From Synanceia verrucosa (taxonomy: Eukaryota > Chordata > Actinopteri > Perciformes > Synanceiidae), in the NCBI GenBank assembly GCA_029721515.1, contig CM056563.1, positions 16,676,954-16,740,953 of the forward strand: DNA of 64,000 bases, given 5' to 3'. This document shows, in pieces, positions 1-11,300 of this stretch (its first letter is position 1; each line of letters starts with the position of its first letter). A program made the translations under genes and the position numbers. A model generated the notes under the pieces. It did not search any database. It had not been told where the DNA came from and saw only the letters and a program-made list of their open reading frames with translations.

Positions 1-119
1 AAATCAGGCATAAAGTCTTCAGGGTATTCACTGTATTTGTCATCAACTATGAAATCCTCACTAATTATTTACCCTTGGTTTTCTTTACTGTTTTGTCTCC
101 TTATCTTATTTCTTTACAG

Positions 120-1603
120 GCTCGGCTTGGAGCGATGGTGTCGCCTCCAGAGGCAGCTGCTGGTTGCTACTGAGCAACCTGACTCCTCAGGTAAACAGTG
201 AGAGGTTGAAAGTGATGGAAATCCCCGAATCATTAAGTAAATTAACAGTTTTTTGTAGCAAAAGTGACCAATCTATGTAGAGAGAAAAGATGTTATGGGG
301 GTATGCTGTGCAAGCAATGGAGTATTAAAATTGTCTTCCAACTCTAACCTTCATCACAGTAGGTTTTTTCATGGCTATACAGTAAAACAGCTTCCCAGAC
401 ATAAACATTGAACTGCTCTGTTCATTCATCTACATTCTCCTTCAGTCTGTCTTATGCAGAGGAGGCAAATGATGTGTGACCCAGCTGTAATTGGATTGTG
501 AAGTTGGATGAACCATTTAATCAATTAGGGCTTACACAAATGACACTGCCATGGGGGAAGTAAAATGTGAGGCTAGACACAGTTTGTTTGCACAACTTCG
601 ATATCACTGTAAGCATGACAGAGAAAGACTGACTAGAGTACAGTATCGCTACATAATTTATTATGCATAATTCTCTTGTATAACCTCAGAGATTCCTTGA
701 CCTTTCTCTGTCCCTATAATTGATCATTTAGCATTTTCCTATCACATACACTTCCTTTTCCACTTAACCATTTTTTATTTTTTCCCTTCAGATTGACGGC
801 TCCACGCTGAGGACCATCTGCATGCAGCATGGCCCCCTGCTGACTTTCCACCTCGGCCTGACCCAGGGCAGCGCTCTAATTCGCTACAGTAGCCGGCAGG
901 AAGCAGCCAAGGCCCAGGGTGCACTGCACATGTAGGTTAACCTGTAACTTCACAAAAAGCACACAGTTAACATTGAATATGCTCTGATTGATCTAATGAG
1001 CCTTGTCTTGTAACCCCCTCCAGGTGTGTTCTGGGCAACACCACAATCCTGGCGGAGTTTGTGAGTGAGGAAGAAGTTGCTCGCTATTTTGCACATTCCC
1101 AGGCCGGAGGAGCAGAGGGGGCCAGCTCAGGAGGGTCAGCAGCCGGTGGGACGCAGGGTTCATCTGGAACGGGCCCAGCTGTGGCCAGCAGTGGAGGAAG
1201 CTCTCCGGGGAATGAGCGGGCAGCAGCGGCCACAACTTCGGGTGGAAATGGAAATGGTGGTGGAGGAGGAGGAGGGGAAAGTGGAGCAGCGGTTCTAGGG
1301 AGTGCAAGGTCCTCTGGCTCTGCCTGGCAGAGTCTCGATGGTACAGGCAGTTCTTCAGAAACCCCCTCAGCCCAAGGACCCGGGCTGGGGATATTTTCCC
1401 AGTGGAGCACCAATGGGGCAGGTGAGGGAGGAGGTGGTGGGGCAGTAGACTCTGGGAGGTCTGGGCTTTGGGGGGGCATGGCTGCGGGATACCCTAGCAG
1501 CAGTCTGTGGGGAACACCGCAAATGGAGGAAAGGCACCAAATGGACAGCCCTGCCGCATTGTTGCCTGGCGACCTGCTGGGGGGAGGAGCTGATTCCATC
1601 TGA
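120..1603 (+). CDS. tnrc6b: TNRC6-family (GW182) protein, last three coding exons, 5' part outside window
   Basis: GW182/TNRC6 proteins bind Argonaute and recruit the CCR4-NOT and PAN2-PAN3 deadenylases to miRNA targets in cytoplasmic P bodies. Coding exons are 120-190, 792-931 and 1024-1603 (TGA at 1601-1603), with phases that join cleanly. The first two exons and the start of the third encode the family's non-canonical RRM, with the conserved stretches WLLLSNLTPQ, STLRTICMQHGP, RYSS and CVLGNTTILAEF. The tail is Gly/Ser-rich, as in the silencing domain, and keeps isolated tryptophans (AWQSL, SQWST, SLWGTPQ) and the terminal PGDLLGGGADSI. The B paralogue is inferred from synteny with csnk1e, ddx17 and sox10; tnrc6a and tnrc6c share much of this C-terminus. 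The Argonaute-binding GW repeats lie to the left of the window. Confidence 0.86.
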
Positions 1604-1681
1604 TGAGCACCCTCCATTTGTGTAGGTTTGGACACACTGATACAAAATACACTGGGATACATATGTACTTACTATAGCGCA

Positions 1682-1715
<34 letters not shown>

Positions 1716-2563
1716 TACATACATACATAGTATGCATATTAATGTAATACACATAGACATGTGCATAGGTATACATGATATGCATATTAATGTGTACACA
1801 CATCAAGCAGAAATGTGAGACATGCTTACACACATTCTCGTGGCCAGACTTAAGCTATTATATAAACAAATGCAGGGACTGTTAGATGTGTATACAGCCT
1901 TTTTCCACAGATGAAGATTTCAACTGCTTAGACTTGAAACCTGAAAAAGAATGAAAAGTCAGTTGGTCTCAAAGACTTGACTGGATTGCAATGTGCTTAG
2001 TAAATAGGGGATTTACATACACATGCACACACCAAATACAGACAAGCCTTCAGACAGATGGGCACTGTAAACAGCATTACCTTCATCGTATAAGAGAATT
2101 TAAAACTACTACATGATGTGAGGTAAAAATGCAGTTTGTATTCACGTCCCCTTAAAAAATGGAGACCGAATCCAAACACATGCAAACAGCTCTGATTGAA
2201 AACAGAACTGTATCTTACTGTGTATGTTAAGTTTGTTTTTTTCCCGTTCGTTTGTATGTATGGTTTTAATTTTTGAACAGTGAAAATATTGAAAAATGTC
2301 ATTGTTCTGTTTTCAAAATGCTGACCTCCTACTGTTGTATCTCACGCACTCTTTCTCTGTTATTCTCTCTTGAACATGTTTGTTACTGTTGCGGTGATAA
2401 ATGTTAAATTGCTGGCAGTTTGAGGCTATGTTGCATTTCTCCATGTGTCGATACTGTGTGCGGTATCATACACACTATATGGACATGAGTATGAGTGAGA
2501 CTGAGACCAAGTAAGTGGATTAAACCACCACAGTTGTTGTGTGCGTGTGTGAATGTGAGGATA

Positions 2564-2598
<35 letters not shown>

Positions 2599-3090
2599 CA
2601 TGTTACTGCCTGTCATAATGTGGGCAAGGCTGCTTACTATACAGAAGGTCTATACAAAAATGTTTTGAGTGCATTCGGTGTACTGCTGACTGTGTTAAGG
2701 AATATTGGCACTAATGCTTTTTTCCCCTCATTTGAAGTTTTATTTTTTTTAGCAGACTTTTCTTTTTTTTTATTGTCCGACCTGCAATAATTAAAAAAAA
2801 AAAAAAGAACATTTTAATGACACAGAGCTGAAGGCATATGCGTTGAGTAAATGGACATGCCAAATCTTATCAAACTGTGTGGAGTGGGAGGGAGGGGTGG
2901 GGCGGGTTGTTTACAGCTGCAGAGTAAGAGTTACCGTACGTTTTTAATGTTCTGTTGTTGTGTATTCGTTTTAAATTAAGACAGGCTTTAACACTCCTGT
3001 TCAGTGTTTTCGTTATGAGATTTTACAAAGGAAAAATTTATTTAAACAAATGAGAACAAGATTAATAAAGATGAAAGTATTGGCTTCTAA
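1604..3090 (+). other. tnrc6b: tnrc6b 3'UTR
   Basis: This AT-rich non-coding stretch follows the stop codon. It contains an (AC)n tract near 1680-1715 and a (TG)n tract near 2563-2592. A canonical AATAAA at 3064-3069 is the best candidate polyadenylation signal, and a T-rich run begins about 40 bases later. No other gene is seen. Confidence 0.65.
1679..1730. repeat. (AC)n/(CATA)n microsatellite
   Basis: Interrupted AC dinucleotide tract with a short CGCG interruption, followed by CATA tetranucleotides, inside the tnrc6b 3'UTR. A second, TG-rich tract lies at about 2537-2600. Confidence 0.9.
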
Positions 3091-4170
3091 ACTTGTCCTT
3101 GTCCTTGTTTTTTTTTTTTTTTTTTTTTTTTTTTGTGAATTTAGGTTTTGTTATTTTTGAGTCCCTTCTATGTCCTAGTTTGAAATCTCTCTGTCTGTTC
3201 CTCGGTGGAACTCTGGTGATCTCACAGTGTAGCAGCATCTGCTATAATGTGAACGCTGCACAGTATGTTAACCATGGAAAAACCATGTGTTGTGCATGTT
3301 ACAGAGATGAGTAGAACAAAGAATTTGGTTCAAGGGACAGACGTAGAGGATGTTCATGGACTATGAAAAAAACAAGACAGTGTGTCCATCTGTCGTCCTC
3401 TCATTACTATCCACAGACCAATCCTATTTAACACCCACGTCATCGTAGTAAGCCACTGCTTACTGTATGAAATAAATTCTCTCTGGTGGTTAACAAGGGG
3501 ACATAATGTCAACTAAAACATTATTATAGAACTTTTTTTCTCCATAGATTTAAGTCCAGGTGTACAGTATCATACTGAAATATGCACTAATGTGATGTCA
3601 TGAGAAATGTTCAGTATGTCATCAAAACACAACAGTAACTAATTTTACTTCATAATTTATAAGTCATAAATTGTAATAATACATTTTATTTATATTGTTA
3701 TTGTGTTTAATTTAATTTGTCATTAAAAACTGTTTTTTTATCTTAAGTACATACTGTAAATATTTGTTATTATTGCTTATTCTATTATTTCATTATTGTT
3801 GTTTATTTTTTTTCTAATCATAACTTGTTTATGCTGCTGTAGCAAGTGAATTTCCTCCAATGGTGGATGAATAAAAAACTGTTCTACTCTATGTATGGAC
3901 CATAGAATATGTGTATATCAAGTACACCATGTACAGATTATGCTGTGAACTGACAAATCACTGCTGACCACAGGAATAAGGAAAAATAGTATTATTAACT
4001 GACATTATTGCATGATGTGTGCATGTTACTGATGGCACTGATTCACTTTGGAAACTGCATTGTGACTCAAAATGAGTAACGGGATGATTAGTGAATGGTT
4101 AATGTACAACGTGAGAAGAAGTTGTGACGGTTTCCTTTAATGACTGACATCCACAGAATGACATCATCGA
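3091..4170. other. intergenic region tnrc6b to csnk1e
   Basis: About 1.1 kb of AT-rich sequence between the tnrc6b poly(A) site and the csnk1e promoter. It starts with a 28-base poly(T) run at about 3108-3135. It also holds the retrotransposon tail described at 3700-3893. No open reading frame resembles a gene. Confidence 0.6.
3700..3893 (+). mobile_element. non-LTR retrotransposon 3' tail (fragment)
   Basis: The segment ends with a GATGAATAAAAAACTGTTCTA-like tail that follows a 'ttcctccaatggtgg' stretch, the typical end of a teleost LINE/SINE. The same body (ATTATT-rich, then CATAACTTGTTT) recurs near 53890-54075, and the same tail recurs at 24335-24388. The family cannot be named from sequence alone. 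Confidence 0.55.
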
Positions 4171-4418
4171 CGTGGTGAACGGGCGCGTTGTTAAGTAACG
4201 AGAGGGGGAGACAGACTCGAGTGGAGAACGGCTACCCGTGCTGCTGGAGCTTCCCAGGGACTATCAACAGGGAGTGCAGCCGACGACAGAGCCAAGCGCT
4301 GGGGGCATGAGAGCTGCCAGAATCCGCGCCCATCCTCCTCAGCCCAGGCCCCTGTCCGACTGACAACCATCGGATCAGAACCTCCACTCTACCAGCTCTC
4401 AGACGAACCCAGTATCGG
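4170..4418 (+). promoter_or_regulatory. csnk1e: csnk1e promoter and untranslated first exon
   Basis: GC- and CpG-richer than its surroundings. It ends at a strong donor, with GTGAGT starting at 4419. No coding frame leads into the first coding exon, so this is read as a 5'UTR exon; mammalian CSNK1E also has non-coding first exons. The transcription start is inferred, not seen. The exon contains a short upstream ORF (4307-4363). Confidence 0.6.
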
Positions 4419-6624
4419 GTGAGTGGAGGGTCGGGGAACCACAGAAACCAAGGGGGAAAACGGTCCTGTGTCGACCGAATCAGAGTCTCATATTCACGGC
4501 GTACAGGAGAGGGGGAGGGGGCGAGTTGTAGGGACTGCTATTGAAACAGGCTAGCCTAGTGCACAAATGGGTGCGGTTACAAATGGGATACAAAATATGG
4601 TCACTTATGATACACCGTTAACGTAACGTACACATTTTCTTTAATTTCGACTAAAATCATGGTGCAGCCCGTATCACGGTCCGGTTAACGTACTTCTACT
4701 AGCTTACTCGGCTAACAGTGAACTAACGTAACATGCCTTCCGTTGGTGTTTTTGCTAACGTTTCCTTAAACGTCTGTAAATCATACAAACTGCTTTTAAG
4801 CGGTCACAGCTGTTGGTGGATTATATCAAATGTAGCCCGTGTTACTTGTAACGGTGTAACGTAGGGAAGCGTAACTGACTGGCTTCTCGGCGAAGAGCAA
4901 CGATGACATCTGCCAAGTGTAGTGAGGAAAAAAACACAATAGTACACTGTGACTAAATATCGTTGAGTTTAGGCTGGGTTTGTGTTAATGTGTGCATTTA
5001 GTGTCGAGTCTGTAGCACACGGGCTGATAATGGAGTGACAGCTGTGAGTGTGAGAGGCAAAGCAGTGCTCTGCATTTCATGTGACTGAAATCCTCTGACA
5101 CTTGTTTTCTCTTCTAATATGCGTTTTGGCATTTATCTATGGTGGGCTACTTTCTACAGATGTGTGGGTTAATACTAGTACAGAACTATCGCTCAGGTGA
5201 TTCAGGTGATTTACAGAATAGATGCTTTAAACATAATATACCACCCCCTCCTGCCTCCTAACTAGCAGATACATGATGTACTTTAGTGTGATAATGGCAA
5301 CAGTTGCATCAGTTTAACTGTCCTTGATGTGCAAATAATTTGGCAATCACTGCTGTAGACTGTTACTGTCACATGGAGTGTTTTCATGTGCAACATTACT
5401 TTTTTCATATGACACAGACTATCAAATAATGCATTGATTGTTGACATTGTATGTTCTCACTATGTGTGCCTTTGCAATACCAAGCTCTCCCTTGCTAAGC
5501 TTTTTAGAATGAAAACATGAGAGTATATGCAAGTGAAGACCACATGAACGCTGTTTTAACTATGCAGTGCGGTTTAAAAATGTGTATCAACAATATTGTA
5601 TCAGCCAACCAGTAATTTACACCTGTGCTTTTCTTACTGTCTTCTATGGATAAAGACTAGCACTTAACTGTTTAGCCCTGTGATTAATGTTGCTCCCTAA
5701 ATTGGGTCCCTGGATGCAGCACAAGACACCCTCTTGGTGTAATGAAGTCTGACCCTTTAATAACCTAAATCCATCTGCCTCTATTACATCCAGTTATGGC
5801 AGCTAGGGTTTTTAGTGTTTTTGAGTTGGAATCCTTAAACAAGGCACCGATGATCCAATTTGACAGCACATCAACCAGCATCCTTGTTTTAAGCAGTTTT
5901 AAGACAGTGCTGGGAAATCAAGGGAAGTAACTTCTGGGATAATTTACGTTGTTATAAGGAGGTTGTGGGTGAAAGCAGGCAGACTGCAGAGCTGAGTCTT
6001 GTCAGCTTTAATTGACTTGTCCACAAAACTGAGGTCTTTGTTTGGCAATTTCTGGGTTGTCATGAGACTATTTGGTCTAAAGGGTATAGTTATTGTGGCA
6101 GGAGTTGCAAACAATTACATATATTGCCTAATTCATACATTGCCTTGTTGAGTTAATTTTATTTGAAGGGGTACCAGTGCTACATGTGGTCAAGGGATCA
6201 CTGTTGCTATGAAGGACTCAGGTTTTCAACATAGTCTTCCCACATTGGGGTTGAGGAAGCAGATCCCTTCGATAAAGTGTGCTCTGCGTTGATACATTCT
6301 CAGCAGCACTTTACTTTCTCAAGTTCACTGCACAGAATTGTCAGAGGGCCCTGACACAGATAAAGCCAGCCAGCTCTCCATGGCCGCTCATGCTTTGCCT
6401 CTCTTGGCATTGCTAGTACAGAATAGTGGAGAGCTTAGTCTTGGTTTTGCAGTGGCTGCACAATGCACAATGTGGCGTGGTAGAGAGCGTACTAAATAAA
6501 TGATGATCCTGCTCCAGCATCACGTGCAGTTCAACTCAGAAGATGCACTTCATTTCCTCATGTGTGCTAAGTCTTCATACTCATGCAGTTGATTCTCCTC
6601 CAAGTGCCAGCCAACATGTCTACG

Positions 6625-7106
6625 TAGAGCTATGTGATATTTTCAATATATATCGTAGTGCTACATAACAAACTCTCTACCCCTGTTGTTTATATTGTAA
6701 AAGTGTATGCTGTTTGGATAACTGTTTGTTGCTACACTAATGTTAATGTTATTCCGGTCGTGGTTTAGATACTGTACGCTGTGTAAAGCACAACTCAATG
6801 TCAGAATGACTGTTGGATAATCTAAATGTATTATACAAGTTCAAATCGTTCATTGTATGACGCATAGACATGATGGTATGAAGGCTAGCAAGCATTTTTA
6901 CGTCACTCGCAAGAACTTGTTTATGGCACTGGTTGCTAGGGAGTAAACAGAGGAAAAGCAGCATAGAGGAGGAGAGCGCAATGGGGAGCAAAACTAATTT
7001 TACCAGCAAAAAAATACTATAAATATCAGTGTATATACATATTGTTGTTGGGATATAAAATTAGCTCTATCAAGATATAACATTTTGTCCATATCTCACA
7101 TAACTA
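6625..7106. mobile_element. hAT-like MITE, longer copy
   Basis: The ends read TAGAGCTATGTGATAT and, on the other strand, TAGTTATGTGAGATAT, which are imperfect terminal inverted repeats. The flanks TGTCTACG and TTTCTACA look like a decayed 8-bp target duplication. The inside (GTCGTGGTTTAGATA, GTGTAAAGCACA, TGACTGTTGGATAATC) is homologous to the shorter element at 8611-8909. No transposase is encoded. Confidence 0.65.
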
Positions 7107-7181
7107 TTTCTACATAGTAATCTTTTTGCTGTATTTATCTCACGTACCTTCCCTATAAGGTATATAACAAGACACGCTTAG

Positions 7182-8026
7182 TAGGGGTGCAACGATTAGT
7201 CGTCGATCGATTTATAGTGACTCCTTTCCGTCCCTCCACTTTCCAACATAAGGAGACAAATATCGCTGGTGAAACAGGATTGATGTCATTGCAGCAGCAT
7301 TGGGAGCCAGGCGTTTGTGTGCTTCTCATGGTGCATTCAGGTTGTACAGGGAATGTTGGAATTTCCAAGCTCCAAGTCAGATTTTAAGTGAAACACATTA
7401 CTTTTGCTTTAAGTTATCAACAAAGTAATTGAGTTACTTTTTGAATAAGCTAACTAGTAACTGTAACTAGTTAATATTTTCAGGAACAAGCACAACACTA
7501 TGACGGGTTGTCATTGTAAATGAGAATTAGTTCTCGACTTACCTTGTAAAATAAAGGGTAAATTTAACAAAAAAAAAAAAAACCTGAAGGATGCAGCTTC
7601 TCTTCACTACAGAATACTGTGCACAAAATGCACTTTTCTTTTTGAGGAAGCTTGATAGCTGTGGTGATATTTCGTTGTTTGTTTTATTGCTGCTACTTTG
7701 AGTGTCCTTTGTTTACATAAAAAATACTTTATTTTTATCAGCACTTTACCTGCCTTGCTTTTAATTGGGCAAAAGCTTAATAGTTATTTTTAGTTTTGTA
7801 GCATCCAAATGAGCAGCACTTTATTTCTGATTGCTAGTAGTCATCACAGTCATCATAGTAGTCATTGTGATCTTTATTTTTAGTTACAACAACCTCTAGC
7901 TGAATTTTAAAGTTAATGGCTTCATAATTCTGTTAGTCGAGTAATCGTTAAAGTAGTCGATAGATTGATCGTTAACATAGTAGATGGATTCGTCAACTCT
8001 CAAAGTAATTGCTAGTTGCAGCCCTA
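7182..8026. mobile_element. non-autonomous hAT-like element
   Basis: Begins TAGGGGTGCAACGATTAGTC and ends with the inverse of TAGGGCTGCAACTAGCAATT, the common teleost hAT-type terminus. The subterminal regions contain repeated TAGTCGA/ATCG motifs. The flanking octamers match only in part (ACGCTTAG, CTGCTCAG), so the copy is old. There is no intact transposase ORF. Confidence 0.65.
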
Positions 8027-8311
8027 CTGCTCAGGCTGCATTCTCACACAGACATGTGGTCAGTTCAGTGTCTGGGATTGACAGGCTACCATGTGAGCAG
8101 CTGACTGACTCCTGAGGATACCCTCCCTCATTCTACCACCCAATGTCCTGTGTTACATTCAGTTGAACAGTAGCTCATCCTATAGTGTTTCTCATTTAAT
8201 AGTGAGAGAGAAAGGTGGCACAGTCCCAGTGAGCCAGTGGTGTGCCACGTGTCCTTTACCACATCATAATAATCTCTAATTGTCTGTTGGTGACAGTGAC
8301 AACTCGCAACC

Positions 8312-11300
8312 ATGGAGCTGAGAGTGGGGAACAAGTACCGACTGGGGCGAAAAATAGGGAGCGGCTCCTTTGGTGACATTTACCTTGGTAAGTGTAAACG
8401 GACAGTTATGTTTTTGTATGCTCTTCCCAACTTTCCATGTGTCTGTTCTGTTAAGGGTCTTACTACATTTGTTTCTGAATGTTTTTTTTTTTCATATTGT
8501 ACCATTGCTGGCTGGTACTTTGCAATGACTGTAGTTCAAAACGCTATTGGTATATTTGTAAAACACTATGCAGTTTGCAGAGACATGTAGAACAGTAATA
8601 TAATTATAGTTAAGGCTGTGTGATATTACGATATATATCGTAGTGCGATATAAAAATGTCTACTGTAGGATGTAAGCCTCTTTTCATATTGTAATTTTAA
8701 CATGTAGCTACTTAGTTAGCCCTGTTGCTGCCCTCACTTTCAAGTTACTGCGGTTGTGGTTTAGATAAGCCGTGTAAAGCACATCTCAACGTCGGAATGA
8801 CCGCTGGATAATCCAAATGTATCACACGAGTTCAAAACGTGTATTGTATGAAGACATAATAGTATGCCGGCTACTGTAATCAAAATTTTGTCCATATCGC
8901 ACAGCCCTAATTATAGTAATATTATTGTTAAAAAGTAAAAATGTAAGGATAAGCTGTACACATTACAATAATAATGAGAGATGTATTTTTCTTTGCCCCC
9001 TCAGGTGCCAACATTGCCACCGGTGAGGAGGTAGCCATTAAGCTGGAATGTGTGAAGACCAAACACCCACAGTTGCACATTGAAAGCAAGTTCTACAAGA
9101 TGATGCAAGGAGGAGGTAAAGCGTGAATGCTTCTTTGATGGGCTTGGCAAGATTTTTCAAGCATTCCTAATCAAATGTTTTGTCCCTAGCAATATTATAG
9201 ATGGGCATACCTTTTAAATTCTTTCAATAAGAATTTGATTTTGTCGTATTTTCAAATTATTTGAATCGAAATCCTCAACAAACGACGATAAACAAATTAT
9301 TTGATGCAAATAATTTGATTTGTAGGATGAACAAGCTGACTGTGTGTATATGTTTGTACTGTAGTGGGTATTCCATCGATAAAGTGGTGTGGTGCAGAGG
9401 GAGACTACAATGTGATGGTAATGGAGCTGCTCGGTCCTAGTCTGGAGGACCTTTTCAACTTTTGCTCCAGGAAGTTCAGCCTCAAGACTGTCCTGCTTTT
9501 GGCAGACCAGATGGTATGACACAAACCCTCATTGACACAATGTAAAAGCATGGGCATTCAAATTAGTACAGTTTTACCATACCTCATGTTAAGATCCTAC
9601 CGTGTGAAGCGGTTCTGTTCATGAGACGTGATATTTATGATCTCTCATGTGCATGATCTACTCGACTTGTATTTATTGGTGCATGCTCTCTCTGTATGTA
9701 CACACATTGTACAGGATTCCCTTATAGATTGTAGAGGTTCATTTCAAGCATAGCTCACTGAAATACAACTCATCTCACCCTTTGTACTTAATGCGGCCAA
9801 GTTGCTGTGTCAGTCCTCTATATGAGCGTTTGTATTTTCACTTATAGCCAGGGGTCATCACCTTCTCTTGTCCTGTCTTCATATATCCTGATGTCCTCCC
9901 TTGTCCTCCTTTTGTACCTTAGTTTGCTCAAGCTATTGATTTATTGAGTACACCAACAACTGCTCAGTGACTTTATTAGAAATCACAAGGACAGTGCTGC
10001 TTTGACACCATGTAAAATCTATTGAACTTGTGGCCATATATTCATATTATTGTGACACTCTCTAATGTGTATTTTTATGTTCTGTGAACTTTTTTTCTTC
10101 TCTCCCCCCCACCTGTCGTCTTTAGATTAGTCGCATTGAGTACATCCACTCCAAGAATTTCATCCATCGGGATGTAAAGCCTGACAACTTCCTAATGGGA
10201 CTTGGCAAGAAGGGTAACCTGGTGTACATCATTGACTTTGGCTTAGCCAAAAAGTACCGCGACGCCCGCACACACCAGCACATCCCATACAGGGAGAACA
10301 AGAACCTGACTGGCACAGCGCGCTACGCCTCCATCAACACACATCTTGGGATAGGTAAGACTTTTTTTGTTGTTCGGGTAGTGCTAACAGATGCTTCTTA
10401 ATGCACAACATTGGATTAGATCCTCAGGAAACTGCACTGCTGTTGTTTCTTGACTGTTTGGTTGTTACAAACACAGTGTTGCCCCACGTATTTTTTTTTC
10501 TAGAAAGCTCTCATTAGAGCTGTTGTATCAAGCCATGTCCATTAAGAGCGTTCAGACTCTAAATTAATAAATAAATTCTGCTCCATCAGGGTCATTGCTC
10601 TGCTTCGCTTTGACAGCTGCCTCTAAACACAAGTTTAAATGTGATTCATCAGACCTGGCTTATGATGATATCTTGCTCTGCATGACATTCATTTTTAGCC
10701 TGGAGGTGTAATGCACTGTACTGTGTGCCAGATTTTCCCTGTGCGGGAAACAGTTTGTCTTTTGTCTTTTAACTTGTCAGAATGTAGTTATGGTGTCTGA
10801 ATATTTGGTTGTTTTAAATCTGGAGTTTTAATTTTACTAACATTCCACAAACTGTTGTTCTTTATTGACACCTCTCTCCTCCTCCCGCTAACTCATTTCA
10901 CTCATTTCGTTTTATTGTTTACATGCACAGCCTATCAGATCATAACAGGGGATGTGAAGGAAGAGGGCTCATGAGAGAGAAAAAGAAGGAAATGCCGTCT
11001 GTGATGGAAAACGGCTGTGTTGTGGTGTTGTCCTTTCAGGGCCCATTTTCATATACAGCGGTATTTGTAAAAATTTAGACTTTTCCCTTCGTTTGTGTCT
11101 TTCATTTACACACAAACGAAGATTTCTCCTCTGAATATGATTCTTTCTAAAAACTCTGGCAAAAGTGGAGATTTAGGGAAACTGGTTTTGCGTTTGAAAG
11201 TAAACAGAGAAAAACAGAGTTTTAGGAAATCTACGCACCAAAGTGTGATCTTTTTTGTGTTGTACGGCCGTCAGAGTAGTCTGTGAGCAGTCAAGCATTC

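Larger units (their letters stand above)
4419..8296 (+). other. csnk1e: csnk1e intron 1
   Basis: Runs from the donor at 4419 to the acceptor (GGTGACAG) just before 8297. The first kilobase is CpG-rich flank of the promoter. The rest is AT-rich and carries two DNA-transposon relics (6625-7106 and 7182-8026). No exon or RNA gene is recognised in it. Confidence 0.6.

Noticed and set aside
1084..1662. 192-codon minus-strand ORF
   Set aside because: It is the antisense of the Gly/Ser-rich tnrc6b exon; its proline-rich composition is a by-product of that exon.
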